From IMG/VR virus record IMGVR_UViG_3300042503_002097, positions 1-38,368 of that record: 38,368 bases of DNA. One strand, written 5' to 3'. The notes below the pieces were generated by a model. That model had not been told where the DNA came from and made no database searches. It saw nothing but the letters and a program-made list of their open reading frames with translations. Each line of letters opens with the position of its first letter. The first letter of the stretch is position 1. This document shows positions 1 through 8,286 of this stretch, piece after piece. Source of the DNA: a virus. Both the position numbers and the translations under genes were made by a program.

Positions 1-765
1 GTCGCATGGGCCTACAACTGAGGCTTTGCGCGCATATGTTGTTCCGCTTGTTGTGAAGTATCCACAACTGCCGCATGCGTTTGTTGTGTTCGAGTAGGCA
101 ACTCCATTTTCGTAGCATGCTGCCGTGTAGCTGGCGCAAGTATCTGCAGCGTCGTTCTGCGCGCCGGCAGCCACGAAATATGCAAAACAACCAGTTTTTG
201 TGTATGTGCGGTCTTTCTTTAGACGTCTTGTCTTACACTCCCCGCCGTCATAATAGGCAGTGCCGTCCGTATAGGTGGCAAAGCCTGTCGGGTTACGGCA
301 GTCAAGGGTGAGCACTGAACCATAATCTGTTCCTGCTGTATTTACTCCTTTGGCGCGAACTTCCCAGTTTTTGTAAGTATCCGCAACCGTGGCTGTAACT
401 TCGTAGCCAACAGCGCCATCTATGTTGTTTCCAAGACCAGAAGTTGTCGTATTGCTAGTCGTGTAGCTTCCTCCCACTTCACGCAATTCAAACGATGCTG
501 TCGTCAGGAAGTTGTTAGGGTCCGCTGTTCCTGTAAAAGAAAGTACCGTTGCGCTAGTTGCAGCAATAGTAGAAGAAACCATCTGCGGTCTGGCGTTCCA
601 CACTTCAACCCAGTCCGTACCGTTATGAGCATAAACCGCTATTCCGTACTTCCAGCCGTCATTGTTTGGTCCACCAGTGGTGCCATCTTTGCCTAGGGGT
701 ATTCCCGATACAAAATCGTTCGCACCCCTAGCGGCCTTGAAATCATTAGAACCAACGTTTGGCAT
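1..765 (-). CDS. Cys-rich tail fibre/appendage protein (partial, 3' end outside window)
   Basis: The frame is open from an ATG at 765 to the window edge (255 codons, no stop), so only the N-terminal part is visible. Residues about 1-60 look like a short attachment region. Residues about 60-155 form a Ser/Thr-rich, beta-rich segment resembling a fibronectin-III-type domain. After about residue 155 the chain becomes rich in Cys, Tyr and Gly, with clusters such as CGSCGYF. It is the last visible gene of the leftward tail operon and follows the fibre gene by 3 bases. Position and composition suggest a receptor-binding or decorating fibre, but I do not recognise a named family. Many cysteines are unusual in a protein assembled in the cytoplasm, so they may bind metal or form disulfides after lysis. 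No clear Shine-Dalgarno precedes the ATG, so translation is probably coupled to the upstream gene. Confidence 0.75.
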   Translation of the reverse strand, partial: MPNVGSNDFKAARGANDFVSGIPLGKDGTTGGPNNDGWKYGIAVYAHNGTDWVEVWNARPQMVSSTIAATSATVLSFTGTADPNNFLTTASFELREVGGSYTTSNTTTSGLGNNIDGAVGYEVTATVADTYKNWEVRAKGVNTAGTDYGSVLTLDCRNPTGFATYTDGTAYYDGGECKTRRLKKDRTYTKTGCFAYFVAAGAQNDAADTCASYTAACYENGVAYSNTTNACGSCGYFTTSGTTYARKASVVGPCD

Positions 766-768
766 GTC

Positions 769-1635
769 TTACGCCGACACCTTTATCCAGATGTCATGTT
801 GCTTTCCGCCGGTTGGGTTTCCCGTACTAACAGTTTGTTGAGGAACCGATGAATAGTTAATCATGGTATTTGAGACCGAAGAAGTATCTCCAGTTGTTAC
901 TAATGTTCCACTTATGTTTGGAATGGTAATAGTTCTATCAGATGTTGGGTTGACTACCGTAAGCGTTGTTTCAAAATCATCGGCCGAGGAACCCTCAAAA
1001 ACAATGCTTGAGTCGGAAAGATAAAGACCAGAAACTGTTGGGCTCGTCACTGCCGGGCTAGTAACCACTGGGCTAGTTAGTGTCTTGTTCGTGAGGGTTT
1101 CTCCACCAGCAAGGGTCGAAAGCGTTCCAGATACCGGAAGAGTCACCGAAGTGCTTGCACTGGCGTTTATGTTTATCGGGAAAGCTCCAGTAACTTGAAG
1201 AGTAGAGCCATCAGCAAGGGTTAGCGTCGCTCCAGTTGCTGGCTGAGTGACGGTTACCTTGTTTACAGAAGTAGCTGTTGCTACTCCTATGTTTGGGGTT
1301 GTTAGGGTCAGTGATGGCGCAAGTTTTGGCGTATCAACAGTGCCGTCACCAATAGAAAACTGGTCTGAAGACTGCCAAATGCTTCCGTTATAGTACTGGA
1401 CGTCATTTGTGTCTAATAGATAACTAAACTGTCCTGGCAATAGTTTTGGTTTACCTGTGCCGGGAAGTCCTGTCTCGGGGTTTATCTGAGTTATTCCATA
1501 CCCATCACCAAATGCTAAAGTTCGCTCTTCTTCGTCTGCAAACTTCGCGATAACTTGGTCCATTAAATACGTGTTTATATCGCTTGCGTAGGCTACTTCA
1601 CCCGATAGAAAAAGCCTTGTTCCTGTACCAGCCAT
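769..1635 (-). CDS. Tail fibre-like structural protein
   Basis: This is a 288-residue Ser/Thr/Gly/Val-rich protein of low complexity. It has fibre-type phrases: TLPVSGTLSTLAGGETLTNK (about 165-184), then the pentapeptide repeats TSPVV, TSPAV and TSPTV at 187-201. Such repeats are common in beta-structured tail fibre and appendage proteins of tailed phages. The start is well supported by AGGAG 7 bases upstream of the ATG. It lies just after the gpI-like baseplate gene, where P2-like phages carry their fibre gene. It probably forms or anchors a fibre on the baseplate edge. The exact family and receptor cannot be told from sequence. Confidence 0.7.
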   Translation of the reverse strand: MAGTGTRLFLSGEVAYASDINTYLMDQVIAKFADEEERTLAFGDGYGITQINPETGLPGTGKPKLLPGQFSYLLDTNDVQYYNGSIWQSSDQFSIGDGTVDTPKLAPSLTLTTPNIGVATATSVNKVTVTQPATGATLTLADGSTLQVTGAFPININASASTSVTLPVSGTLSTLAGGETLTNKTLTSPVVTSPAVTSPTVSGLYLSDSSIVFEGSSADDFETTLTVVNPTSDRTITIPNISGTLVTTGDTSSVSNTMINYSSVPQQTVSTGNPTGGKQHDIWIKVSA

Positions 1636-1668
1636 TATTTGCTCCTATTTATTAAAATCATTTTATCA

Positions 1669-2877
1669 TTATCCCCAACGGAGGTTGTCCAAAACACCAA
1701 GAGACGGGTCGTCCCAGGTGAAGTAGAACTCGTCAACAGTTGAGTGCACAACCTTGTAGCCAAGCGGCTTCGCTGGCTCCACGGCCTTGAGAACAAGGGC
1801 GGATGTTTCCCCATCCGAGGCATCAATTGTCTCGTTTGTGAGTGTTTGAATTCTAATTGTAAAAGGGTCGCCCAAATACCTGGGGGCAAGAGCAACAGAC
1901 TTCGTGGAAGACTCACCGTCTTTTGTTCTGACTAAAACCTGCTGAACAGCTTCAATCATTGCCTCACGTGTTCCTGCTGCTCTTCCGTAATGGCTTGACC
2001 TAAGTTGCCATTCGGTAAAGTCGCGCACGAGTGCTGCGTTATTAAAGTAGACGTCTCCGTCCCCATATTCAAAGTTTCTTCTAATGAGAGAACCGGTGAA
2101 CTGAGACAACCACGGTATATATTCTTCCTTGACTGCGGCAGGGGACACAAGATTGCTTTGCGCCCAGTATTCTGTCTGAATCCCAGGAGTTGGTAGTTGG
2201 GCATTTTCTGCTGGATACATTGCGTCAAATTCTGCGTTTACTGCGCCAGCCGCTGAGCTTAAAATATCAACTAATCTAAAAAAGGGATTGGTTGGATATT
2301 CATTAGAGGAATCTAGCTCCCAATAAAAATCAGGAAAATAGTTCCGCATCATTCCGACAAATTTATTTGCGTGAAACTCTAGGTCATGTATCAGATGAGG
2401 GTTTGTGACGAATATTGTTGATGCCTGATGATTTGTTATCACCAAAGATATGGTCGCCGTATGCGGCTCATCATCGTCTGGGACTACTACTCTATTTGTC
2501 TGTACCGCATTGTACTGTCCGCTTGAAAATGTTTGTTGATGTGGGGTTATCCCTGAATTATCTCCATCTATAAAAAGACTAGATGAAACGTCAAAGGTTG
2601 AATTAGCTCTTATCTTTAAGTTAAAAGAAAGCACTCTCCCGTTGTCTCTAACGTATAAAGGAACGTTTTCAAGAGTAAGTGTCACTGCTGAAGTGTCTCG
2701 TGGCGAAATAGCTAAAACATAACGTGTATCTACAGCAAAATTATTCGCTGTTACTATCATTTGACTGTTTGGAGAAGATGTCCAATTCGTTGAGTATGCG
2801 CCGATTGTTACTGTGTTATTTTTCTCGTTGGTCCGCAGTAAGGCATCGTTGTAGGGAAGAAGGTTAAATGTTGTCAT
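1669..2877 (-). CDS. Baseplate/tail protein, gpI-like with N-terminal beta domain
   Basis: In this 402-residue protein the C-terminal half (about 170-402) resembles phage P2 tail protein I (Tail_P2_I family). It has an acidic/aromatic region about the founding helices, the phrase EYIPWLSQFTGSL, and a later helix with GTREAMIEAVQQVL. P2 gpI sits at the baseplate edge, next to gpJ, and links to the fibres. The first ~165 residues are beta-rich (many NTT/TSS/VTL strands) and look like an added sandwich domain, possibly sugar-binding. The gene starts directly before the stop of the gpJ-like gene with no spacer, so the two are probably translationally coupled. Gene order gp25, gpJ, gpI, fibre supports the call. 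Confidence 0.8.
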   Translation of the reverse strand: MTTFNLLPYNDALLRTNEKNNTVTIGAYSTNWTSSPNSQMIVTANNFAVDTRYVLAISPRDTSAVTLTLENVPLYVRDNGRVLSFNLKIRANSTFDVSSSLFIDGDNSGITPHQQTFSSGQYNAVQTNRVVVPDDDEPHTATISLVITNHQASTIFVTNPHLIHDLEFHANKFVGMMRNYFPDFYWELDSSNEYPTNPFFRLVDILSSAAGAVNAEFDAMYPAENAQLPTPGIQTEYWAQSNLVSPAAVKEEYIPWLSQFTGSLIRRNFEYGDGDVYFNNAALVRDFTEWQLRSSHYGRAAGTREAMIEAVQQVLVRTKDGESSTKSVALAPRYLGDPFTIRIQTLTNETIDASDGETSALVLKAVEPAKPLGYKVVHSTVDEFYFTWDDPSLGVLDNLRWG

Positions 2878-4365
2878 TTATAAATACCCCGTGTCGGCTA
2901 CAGAGTAGGTGATGTTTATATCGTCAAGGCCGAGTATCGGAAGAGCTCCCTTGTTTAAGAAAAGCACGTCCGGACCAAAGGAGCCTGTAACCGACTGTCG
3001 TGGAAGCCACCCAGGGCCAACCGGCGTTATAGACAATGACTGAACATAAACAACACCGGGGATGGCGCTTATGATTGATATTAACTGACTAGTGCGTATT
3101 CTGTCTTGTGTGTAGGGAAAATTTTCTGGGCTAATGTACTCAAGAAGTGCATTTTCTATCGCCGCCTGTACCGCTTCGGCGTTGTATTGACTACTAATTG
3201 TTACTGCACCATCCAAGGTAAGCAAAAGAAGGTCTGGGTCAAGTATTTCAAAGGACAATCCGGCTACAGATTTATTTCTTATGTCTTCAAGAATGTCTGC
3301 TTTTTCAAGGGTGTTTACAAGATTGTTGATTCCATAAAGAAAGATAGAAACATAGCCAGAAATATCCTGTCCTGCATAAGCTGAGCCGCTTACCGTTGTG
3401 CTCCCAGAGTTTGTTGCAACACGGGAAAAACTGAATGTTGTTTCTCCAGTGCCAGTAATTTCATATTCACCATTAAATGTGGCACTAGCTGCGTTATTGA
3501 ATATTTGAATGTCAACGACATCACCAGTTACAAACAGATGGGGTGCGTTTGTTTGTATCGTAGCTAAGTTGTCTACAAGGTAAGTGTTCACAATTCCAGC
3601 GGTTCTGGGTACCGATATGTCGCCGCCAGCATCATCACCATTTGTTAGGTCGTATGTTTTTGCTCTACTAATAATATTTGGATAAGCAGATACAAGATAT
3701 GAATCCATCTGCGACGATGTCGTCAGAGAAGAAGAAAGAGAGCGAAGGTACGTTGTAGCTTTCGATAAATATTCTGCATCTAGGTCTTCATTTATGCCAT
3801 TTGCAAAGTTTATTGGCGACGCTGTAATAACAGAAAATATGTCAGTTCCAGAGGAGACTATTGATAGTTCCACACCTTCGCCTATCGGTGGTATTACTCC
3901 TGGTTCCAGGCAGGTGACGGTTACGATTTCTGAAGGATAATCTGTAGAAACCTCAAAGTCTGTTTCAGGAACTTCTATCGCTTCCGTTGTTTGAAACGCA
4001 AATTGTTGAACTTCGTCCTCAAATAGGGATTCATACGCAAAAACTGTTCCCGCCGGGATTGTTCCACCATCATAAGTTGACAAAGTGATTTCAACATCCA
4101 TTTCCGCTGGAATAGATTCTTGGCGCTGAAAACCCATTATTGAAACAAGACCGGCCATAAGGCGGCTTGGTATTCTGTTTATTGTTGCGACGTTTAGTGC
4201 GCTTACGTATGCCATGGCCTGGAATATGGCATCTTCTGGAGTTCCTATGCGCAAGTTAAACTCTGGAAGACTTAGTCTGGCTAGCTCTATAGAGTCACGA
4301 TAAATATCGCCAGGTTCCTTGTTAAAAACCTCTAAATTTACGTATTCTGAAAAATCTGCTGGCAT
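2878..4365 (-). CDS. Baseplate J-like wedge protein (gpJ/T4 gp6-like)
   Basis: This 495-residue protein matches the baseplate J family, which forms the baseplate wedge ring. Recognisable parts are the N-terminal helix region with GTPEDAIFQAMAYVSALN (about 41-58) and a beta region with GGTIPAGTVFAYES (about 100-113). An INEDLDAEYLSKATTYLRSL helix (191-210) follows, and the end carries IPGVVYVQSLSITPVGPGW. Residues about 262-330 look like an inserted small beta domain (TIQTNAPHLFVTGDVV ... FNGEYEITG), of a type found scattered in phage structural proteins. It lies between the gp25-like and gpI-like genes, the order seen in P2-like baseplates. No separate promoter is seen. Confidence 0.9.
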   Translation of the reverse strand: MPADFSEYVNLEVFNKEPGDIYRDSIELARLSLPEFNLRIGTPEDAIFQAMAYVSALNVATINRIPSRLMAGLVSIMGFQRQESIPAEMDVEITLSTYDGGTIPAGTVFAYESLFEDEVQQFAFQTTEAIEVPETDFEVSTDYPSEIVTVTCLEPGVIPPIGEGVELSIVSSGTDIFSVITASPINFANGINEDLDAEYLSKATTYLRSLSSSLTTSSQMDSYLVSAYPNIISRAKTYDLTNGDDAGGDISVPRTAGIVNTYLVDNLATIQTNAPHLFVTGDVVDIQIFNNAASATFNGEYEITGTGETTFSFSRVATNSGSTTVSGSAYAGQDISGYVSIFLYGINNLVNTLEKADILEDIRNKSVAGLSFEILDPDLLLLTLDGAVTISSQYNAEAVQAAIENALLEYISPENFPYTQDRIRTSQLISIISAIPGVVYVQSLSITPVGPGWLPRQSVTGSFGPDVLFLNKGALPILGLDDINITYSVADTGYL

Positions 4366-4368
4366 TTT

Positions 4369-4680
4369 TTATCCTTCCGCCGTTTTAATGTTGAAAGAAA
4401 CAGAAACACGTGTTGCTCCTGAATTCAGGTCTGGACTTGAGATATCTATGTTTGTCACTTCAACTTCCGGAATAAACTGTGCAGCGTTCATAATAAAAAC
4501 ACTCTTTTCTATGTTTCTAAAAGCTGGGTCATTTGCTCCAAAATTGGGCGTAAACGGATGAATTCCTGGTTCCGTGAGCAGGCATACAGACAAGAGCTGA
4601 GAAAAGTAGTCGTAACTATTTGACCGAAGTTTGCGCAAGCCTGTAGAGTCGAACTCAATAGGGAATTTAATCATGTCCAT
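4369..4680 (-). CDS. Baseplate wedge protein, gp25/gpW-like
   Basis: At 103 residues the protein is the usual size for the gp25/IraD-like family, a small conserved baseplate wedge component that nucleates sheath assembly. It has the family's overall pattern: an N-terminal FPIEFDSTG, a helix with LRSNSYDYFSQLLSVCLLTEPG, then FGANDPAFRN and a C-terminal beta pair ending in SVSFNIK. The usual 'cLlT.pGerp..p.fG' pattern is visible as LLTEPGIHPFTPNFG. The ATG overlaps the end of the OB-fold gene by 10 bases, and the stop is 3 bases before the gpJ-like gene. This supports coupled translation in the baseplate operon. Confidence 0.88.
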   Translation of the reverse strand: MDMIKFPIEFDSTGLRKLRSNSYDYFSQLLSVCLLTEPGIHPFTPNFGANDPAFRNIEKSVFIMNAAQFIPEVEVTNIDISSPDLNSGATRVSVSFNIKTAEG

Positions 4681-5021
4681 ATGCCGAGCTCCAATGCTTG
4701 TACTTTTTCTTCAAGTTCCGATATCCTGGCGATTAGCTCAGAGGTTCCTGTTGTCTCCGGCTTGACCCTCATTGAGCCAAGAACTATGAGTTCCGTAAAG
4801 AATTCATTAGTAAAAGTACATACAACGGGGTCCCCAACAGAATACTGGCTTGGAGATAGAGCGTTTACTGGAAATAATGGCCCATGTCTTGTTTCAAGGT
4901 CGGGCAAGGTTACGTTAATTTGCCCGGAATCAGAAACAGAAGTCACCCTGCCTATGTAAAACCGACCAGGGGCGAGCGGATGCGACGAAGACTTCTCTCT
5001 GTTGATTATGTTCGGCCGCAT
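4671..5021 (-). CDS. Baseplate spike/OB-fold protein (gpV/gp5-like N domain)
   Basis: This 116-residue protein has an OB-fold core (about 18-85: RFYIGRVTSVSDSGQINVTL, then GDPVVCTFTNE). That fold is typical of the N-terminal domain of P2 gpV, T4 gp5 and related spike proteins. A short C-terminal coiled coil follows (ELIARISELEEKVQALEL). The protein lacks the long beta-helical spike, so the membrane-piercing tip must be another protein, or this is a short form. It lies between the hub gene and the gp25-like gene, as expected of a protein that sits under the hub. An AGG sequence about 6 bases upstream of the ATG may serve as ribosome binding site. Confidence 0.75.
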   Translation of the reverse strand: MRPNIINREKSSSHPLAPGRFYIGRVTSVSDSGQINVTLPDLETRHGPLFPVNALSPSQYSVGDPVVCTFTNEFFTELIVLGSMRVKPETTGTSELIARISELEEKVQALELGIWT

Positions 5022-5058
5022 GATTACCTATTTGCTCCAATAAAATATAAACATTTTA

Positions 5059-6783
5059 CTACGTCCAGACACTATCGCTTCCACCAGGGGTGTTAACCAA
5101 GGTTTCAAGGGAAAATCCAGGGATGCGCTTTTCGGTGAGATTTGCAGATTGATAGCTTAAAAGATACGCATAGTCATTGGCATTCATGATTGCATCGGCT
5201 TTTGTTGCACCGCGTAGAACCCCAAGATGCTTGGCTGTTCCTTGATACCCACCTGCAGCAGCATATTTTGCAAGAATTTCAGCTTCCGTTTTTTCTACCG
5301 CTACCCCGTTCTGTGTGTAAATAGTTGGTAATATTATGGCTCTATATTCGGAACCAGCCTGCTCAACTGTTGTTATCGAATAGAGGGTGTGATAGCCAAG
5401 AACTTTTGTTCCAGCTTTATTCGTATATGGCAATATTGGTCTATTCCAGAGGTCAATATTTCCTTTAATAATAAGGCTGTCAGGGTCGTTGGTGCTGAAT
5501 ATCGTCTTGCCGTTTTTGCCCACATAAAACATTCCATATGTCCTTGTAACGTTTGCTCGGGGCATTATTGGATATATGTAGGGAGATGCCGATGTTGGTT
5601 CATTCGGTGGAAGTATTCGTGTGTCTGGTTTGGCCTTTGTAACTATTAGGCCTTTTCTGTCTTTGGCAGCTTGTATTGTTGTAACAAAAGCAGACTCCCC
5701 TATTGTTGTTTGCTGGAAAGTTTTTCCAAGAGCAAGGTCTCGTATCTTGTCTTTTTCTTCATCGCGAGTAAGTGTTCTAAAAGATACGGCAACTGGGTCT
5801 GGGGTCATCTCATTAAAGGAAACGCTCTCAACTATGTAATAGCCGGACATGTTCGGAATTCTTCCTACGTACGCCGTCATTCCTGGACGTATCTGTGTTC
5901 CATTCCTTCTGTCAACAGAGCATGAACCATCTGCTGCATATGGGTCGTTTGCGGATTTGGTTATTGATGGATGTTCCATCAACTCGAAATATCCGGGAGT
6001 TCCAATATACCCTGTTCCACTATTTGGGAATTGAAGAGGAATAAAACGGTTTGGTACTTTCTTTTTCCTTTTCTCTTTAGTTTTAGGATTTATTGTTGTT
6101 TTTTCGCTGTACCTGACATCTGTTCCCCATTTTTTAAAAAGAAATTTTTCTGAAGCAAAAACAAGAACACCGTCAACTTCGAAAAGAAGAAATTTTGCAT
6201 CTTTGGCTAGGTTTTCCATTACTTGCCAAACAGACTCTGCTTGCTTTGAGCCTCCGGCCGTGTTTATGGTTTTTTTCTTAGTTGTTTCTTCACAATAAAA
6301 CTGTAGACCGTACTTGATTGCGGCAGCTTTTACAAAAGCGCTTCCGTTACCTTTTATGTTTTTTGGTTCTCTATCTCGCTTCATCTGCTGTATTGCTTTT
6401 GTCCAGCATTTAACAGAATACGTGACGCTTCCCCCACCTCCCTGAGTTACGTTAACTTGAGCTATTTCGAAAAGTTGACGTACTAGCTTTATTTCTCCGG
6501 TATACGAATTAACAGAACCAATTGTTTGCGTTTCGTATATAATGTCTCGACCCAAAACAAAGTAGTTGTACGCAGACATTGAAAGGTTTTGGTCGACTAT
6601 GTCGAAAGAAATTTCGGAAGCTTCATTCATCGTATAGTTAACGCTAACTTTTGTTACATAATCTGTTATGTCAAAGCGTGCTCCGCCTTGTGCTGGCGTT
6701 GATGCAATAAAAAGTTTTCTTTTAAACGGCCCCTTGTACAGCGTGGAGTCGTTTGTTGTGTCTGGATTAAAAACGCTGGCCAT
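5059..6783 (-). CDS. Baseplate hub protein (gpD/XkdQ/gp27-like)
   Basis: This 574-residue protein resembles the late-control gpD / XkdQ / T4 gp27 group, the trimeric hub at the end of the tail tube. The N-terminal tube-like beta domain carries RFDITDYVTKVSVNYTMNEA followed by EISFDIVDQN. A middle region (about 130-215) has the helical pattern KGNGSAFVKAAAIKYGLQF and VWQVMENLAKDAKFLLF seen in XkdQ-type proteins. The C-terminal ~200 residues are longer than in standard hubs, with Tyr/Gly-rich stretches and no clear peptidase motif. It lies between the XkdP/gp53-like gene and the OB-fold gene, which fits the hub position. Confidence 0.82.
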   Translation of the reverse strand: MASVFNPDTTNDSTLYKGPFKRKLFIASTPAQGGARFDITDYVTKVSVNYTMNEASEISFDIVDQNLSMSAYNYFVLGRDIIYETQTIGSVNSYTGEIKLVRQLFEIAQVNVTQGGGGSVTYSVKCWTKAIQQMKRDREPKNIKGNGSAFVKAAAIKYGLQFYCEETTKKKTINTAGGSKQAESVWQVMENLAKDAKFLLFEVDGVLVFASEKFLFKKWGTDVRYSEKTTINPKTKEKRKKKVPNRFIPLQFPNSGTGYIGTPGYFELMEHPSITKSANDPYAADGSCSVDRRNGTQIRPGMTAYVGRIPNMSGYYIVESVSFNEMTPDPVAVSFRTLTRDEEKDKIRDLALGKTFQQTTIGESAFVTTIQAAKDRKGLIVTKAKPDTRILPPNEPTSASPYIYPIMPRANVTRTYGMFYVGKNGKTIFSTNDPDSLIIKGNIDLWNRPILPYTNKAGTKVLGYHTLYSITTVEQAGSEYRAIILPTIYTQNGVAVEKTEAEILAKYAAAGGYQGTAKHLGVLRGATKADAIMNANDYAYLLSYQSANLTEKRIPGFSLETLVNTPGGSDSVWT

Positions 6784-6786
6784 TAT

Positions 6787-8286
6787 CTAGCTACCCGAAA
6801 CGCATGTATCTACTGTATACATAAGCAAGTCACTGAGAGTTGCATCAATCTTGCATCTTGTCTTGTCTCCCTTGTCGCCACCGCCACCGCCACCAGGAAT
6901 TATTTTATCTCTCCCAATTTTTGGCATAAATATAATTTCCGCAGGAGTAACTCTGACTTCTTGGACTGTCATGTTTACGGTCGCACGACTTATTTGTCCT
7001 TGAACGGAAACATTTGTTGTACTACCACCAGCTTGCGTTCGAACTACAGAACTGACAGTCATGTCTACAATTGCAAATTCATGCGCAGTAGATGGATACT
7101 GAGTTGTTGCTATTGCTTCGGCAAATAACGAGTCAAAATTTGTAAAACTAACTCTTTCTGCGTTTGTTGCCATTCTTCTCAGAAGCAATAGCTCGTCTTC
7201 GCACGATTCATATATGGAAGATATTCCACTACTTTGTTTTTCAACTACAAACTCAAACGAAATTTTCATTAACTTGGGGTTTTTGTAATCGATTAATGGA
7301 AAGTTATTGACTCTTTCAATCGGGACCCAGTTTGCGCCTATTTCTGAATAGTTAATTTTGTTCGGACGTATATGAAAATAAAACCTGTCAACAAGGTCTT
7401 TGGCTCCTGTTACCGGGTTAAATTTTCTTTGATACATCTGTGGAAGAGATGGTTGAGAATCTAAAACGTCGTTGTTTTCCGTGGCTACACCAGTTGCTCT
7501 TGAAATAGTCACAACCCTCGGCGGCCCACTGGCATTTATGGCTGCTTGTACGGCAATGTCGGCTGCGTCTTGAATCTGTCTCCTGGTCCTTGTTTCCGCG
7601 GCAGTCACCACTGCCTCTGCCGCAGATGAACTCGACCCAGTTGATATAAGTTCACGAATTTGAGCGAGCGTAAAGCTTTCTATGTTTAGGTTGAGAGCAT
7701 CTCCAGTAAATGAGCCCCATCTTGTTTGGTCTACCTCGTCAAAATTAGGAAGTTCTTGAATTTCATCAATGTCTGCAAGAACGTAAAATCTTCTAAGCAA
7801 TGGGTGATACCAGTACTGAACCCACACAGCGTTTACGTCTGTTAGTTTTTTCCATTTGCGGATGCGGTTGGACGTGTATGGATTGTTGTTTTGATTAAAC
7901 TCTGTGTCTGTCCAGTTAAAGTAATAATTGGTAGAAACATACACGTCGTTTGCGTAGACAATCCTGTGAAGATACGGGTAGTCCTGGTATTTTCTGATAT
8001 TTGGGTCGGCGAATTGTAAGGCTGGAGGTCGTCTTTCGAGGGTGTCATCCCATGCATACTCATCGCCGGCAACATAAACTATATGATTGTCGTCGTTTTG
8101 CTCAACAGCCTGGAAAGGAAACCAGTAAGAGCTTGTTCCGTATTGTTGATACGAGGTAGGAAATGTCGGAACTCTTGAGCTATCTATTTGTTTGTATTTC
8201 TTTTTTATCGGATAGTTTTTTCTTTTGCTGCCAGCATCCGTTGCTGTGTATCCGGTAGTGAATAGGGTTATATCGCCGTAAGCCAT
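6787..8286 (-). CDS. Baseplate/tail protein, XkdP/gp53-like
   Basis: In this 499-residue protein the C-terminal half (about 290-470) has the signature of tail proteins between the tape measure and hub genes: FYFHIRPNKINYSEIGANW, PLIDYKNPKLMKISFEFVVE and then a beta-rich tail. XkdP- and gp53-like proteins of this kind connect the hub to the tape measure end or to the cell-wall side. The N-terminal ~200 residues are rich in Tyr, Trp and Asn and resemble no family I can name. A Gly-run (GGGGGGDKGDK) lies near the C-terminus. The ATG overlaps the tape measure stop by one base (TAATG), a strong sign of coupled translation. Confidence 0.68.
   Translation of the reverse strand: MAYGDITLFTTGYTATDAGSKRKNYPIKKKYKQIDSSRVPTFPTSYQQYGTSSYWFPFQAVEQNDDNHIVYVAGDEYAWDDTLERRPPALQFADPNIRKYQDYPYLHRIVYANDVYVSTNYYFNWTDTEFNQNNNPYTSNRIRKWKKLTDVNAVWVQYWYHPLLRRFYVLADIDEIQELPNFDEVDQTRWGSFTGDALNLNIESFTLAQIRELISTGSSSSAAEAVVTAAETRTRRQIQDAADIAVQAAINASGPPRVVTISRATGVATENNDVLDSQPSLPQMYQRKFNPVTGAKDLVDRFYFHIRPNKINYSEIGANWVPIERVNNFPLIDYKNPKLMKISFEFVVEKQSSGISSIYESCEDELLLLRRMATNAERVSFTNFDSLFAEAIATTQYPSTAHEFAIVDMTVSSVVRTQAGGSTTNVSVQGQISRATVNMTVQEVRVTPAEIIFMPKIGRDKIIPGGGGGGDKGDKTRCKIDATLSDLLMYTVDTCVSGS

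Noticed and set aside
75-311. Plus-strand frame at the left edge
   Set aside because: It is antisense to the Cys-rich fibre frame, which runs on across the whole 765 bases and fits the operon direction.
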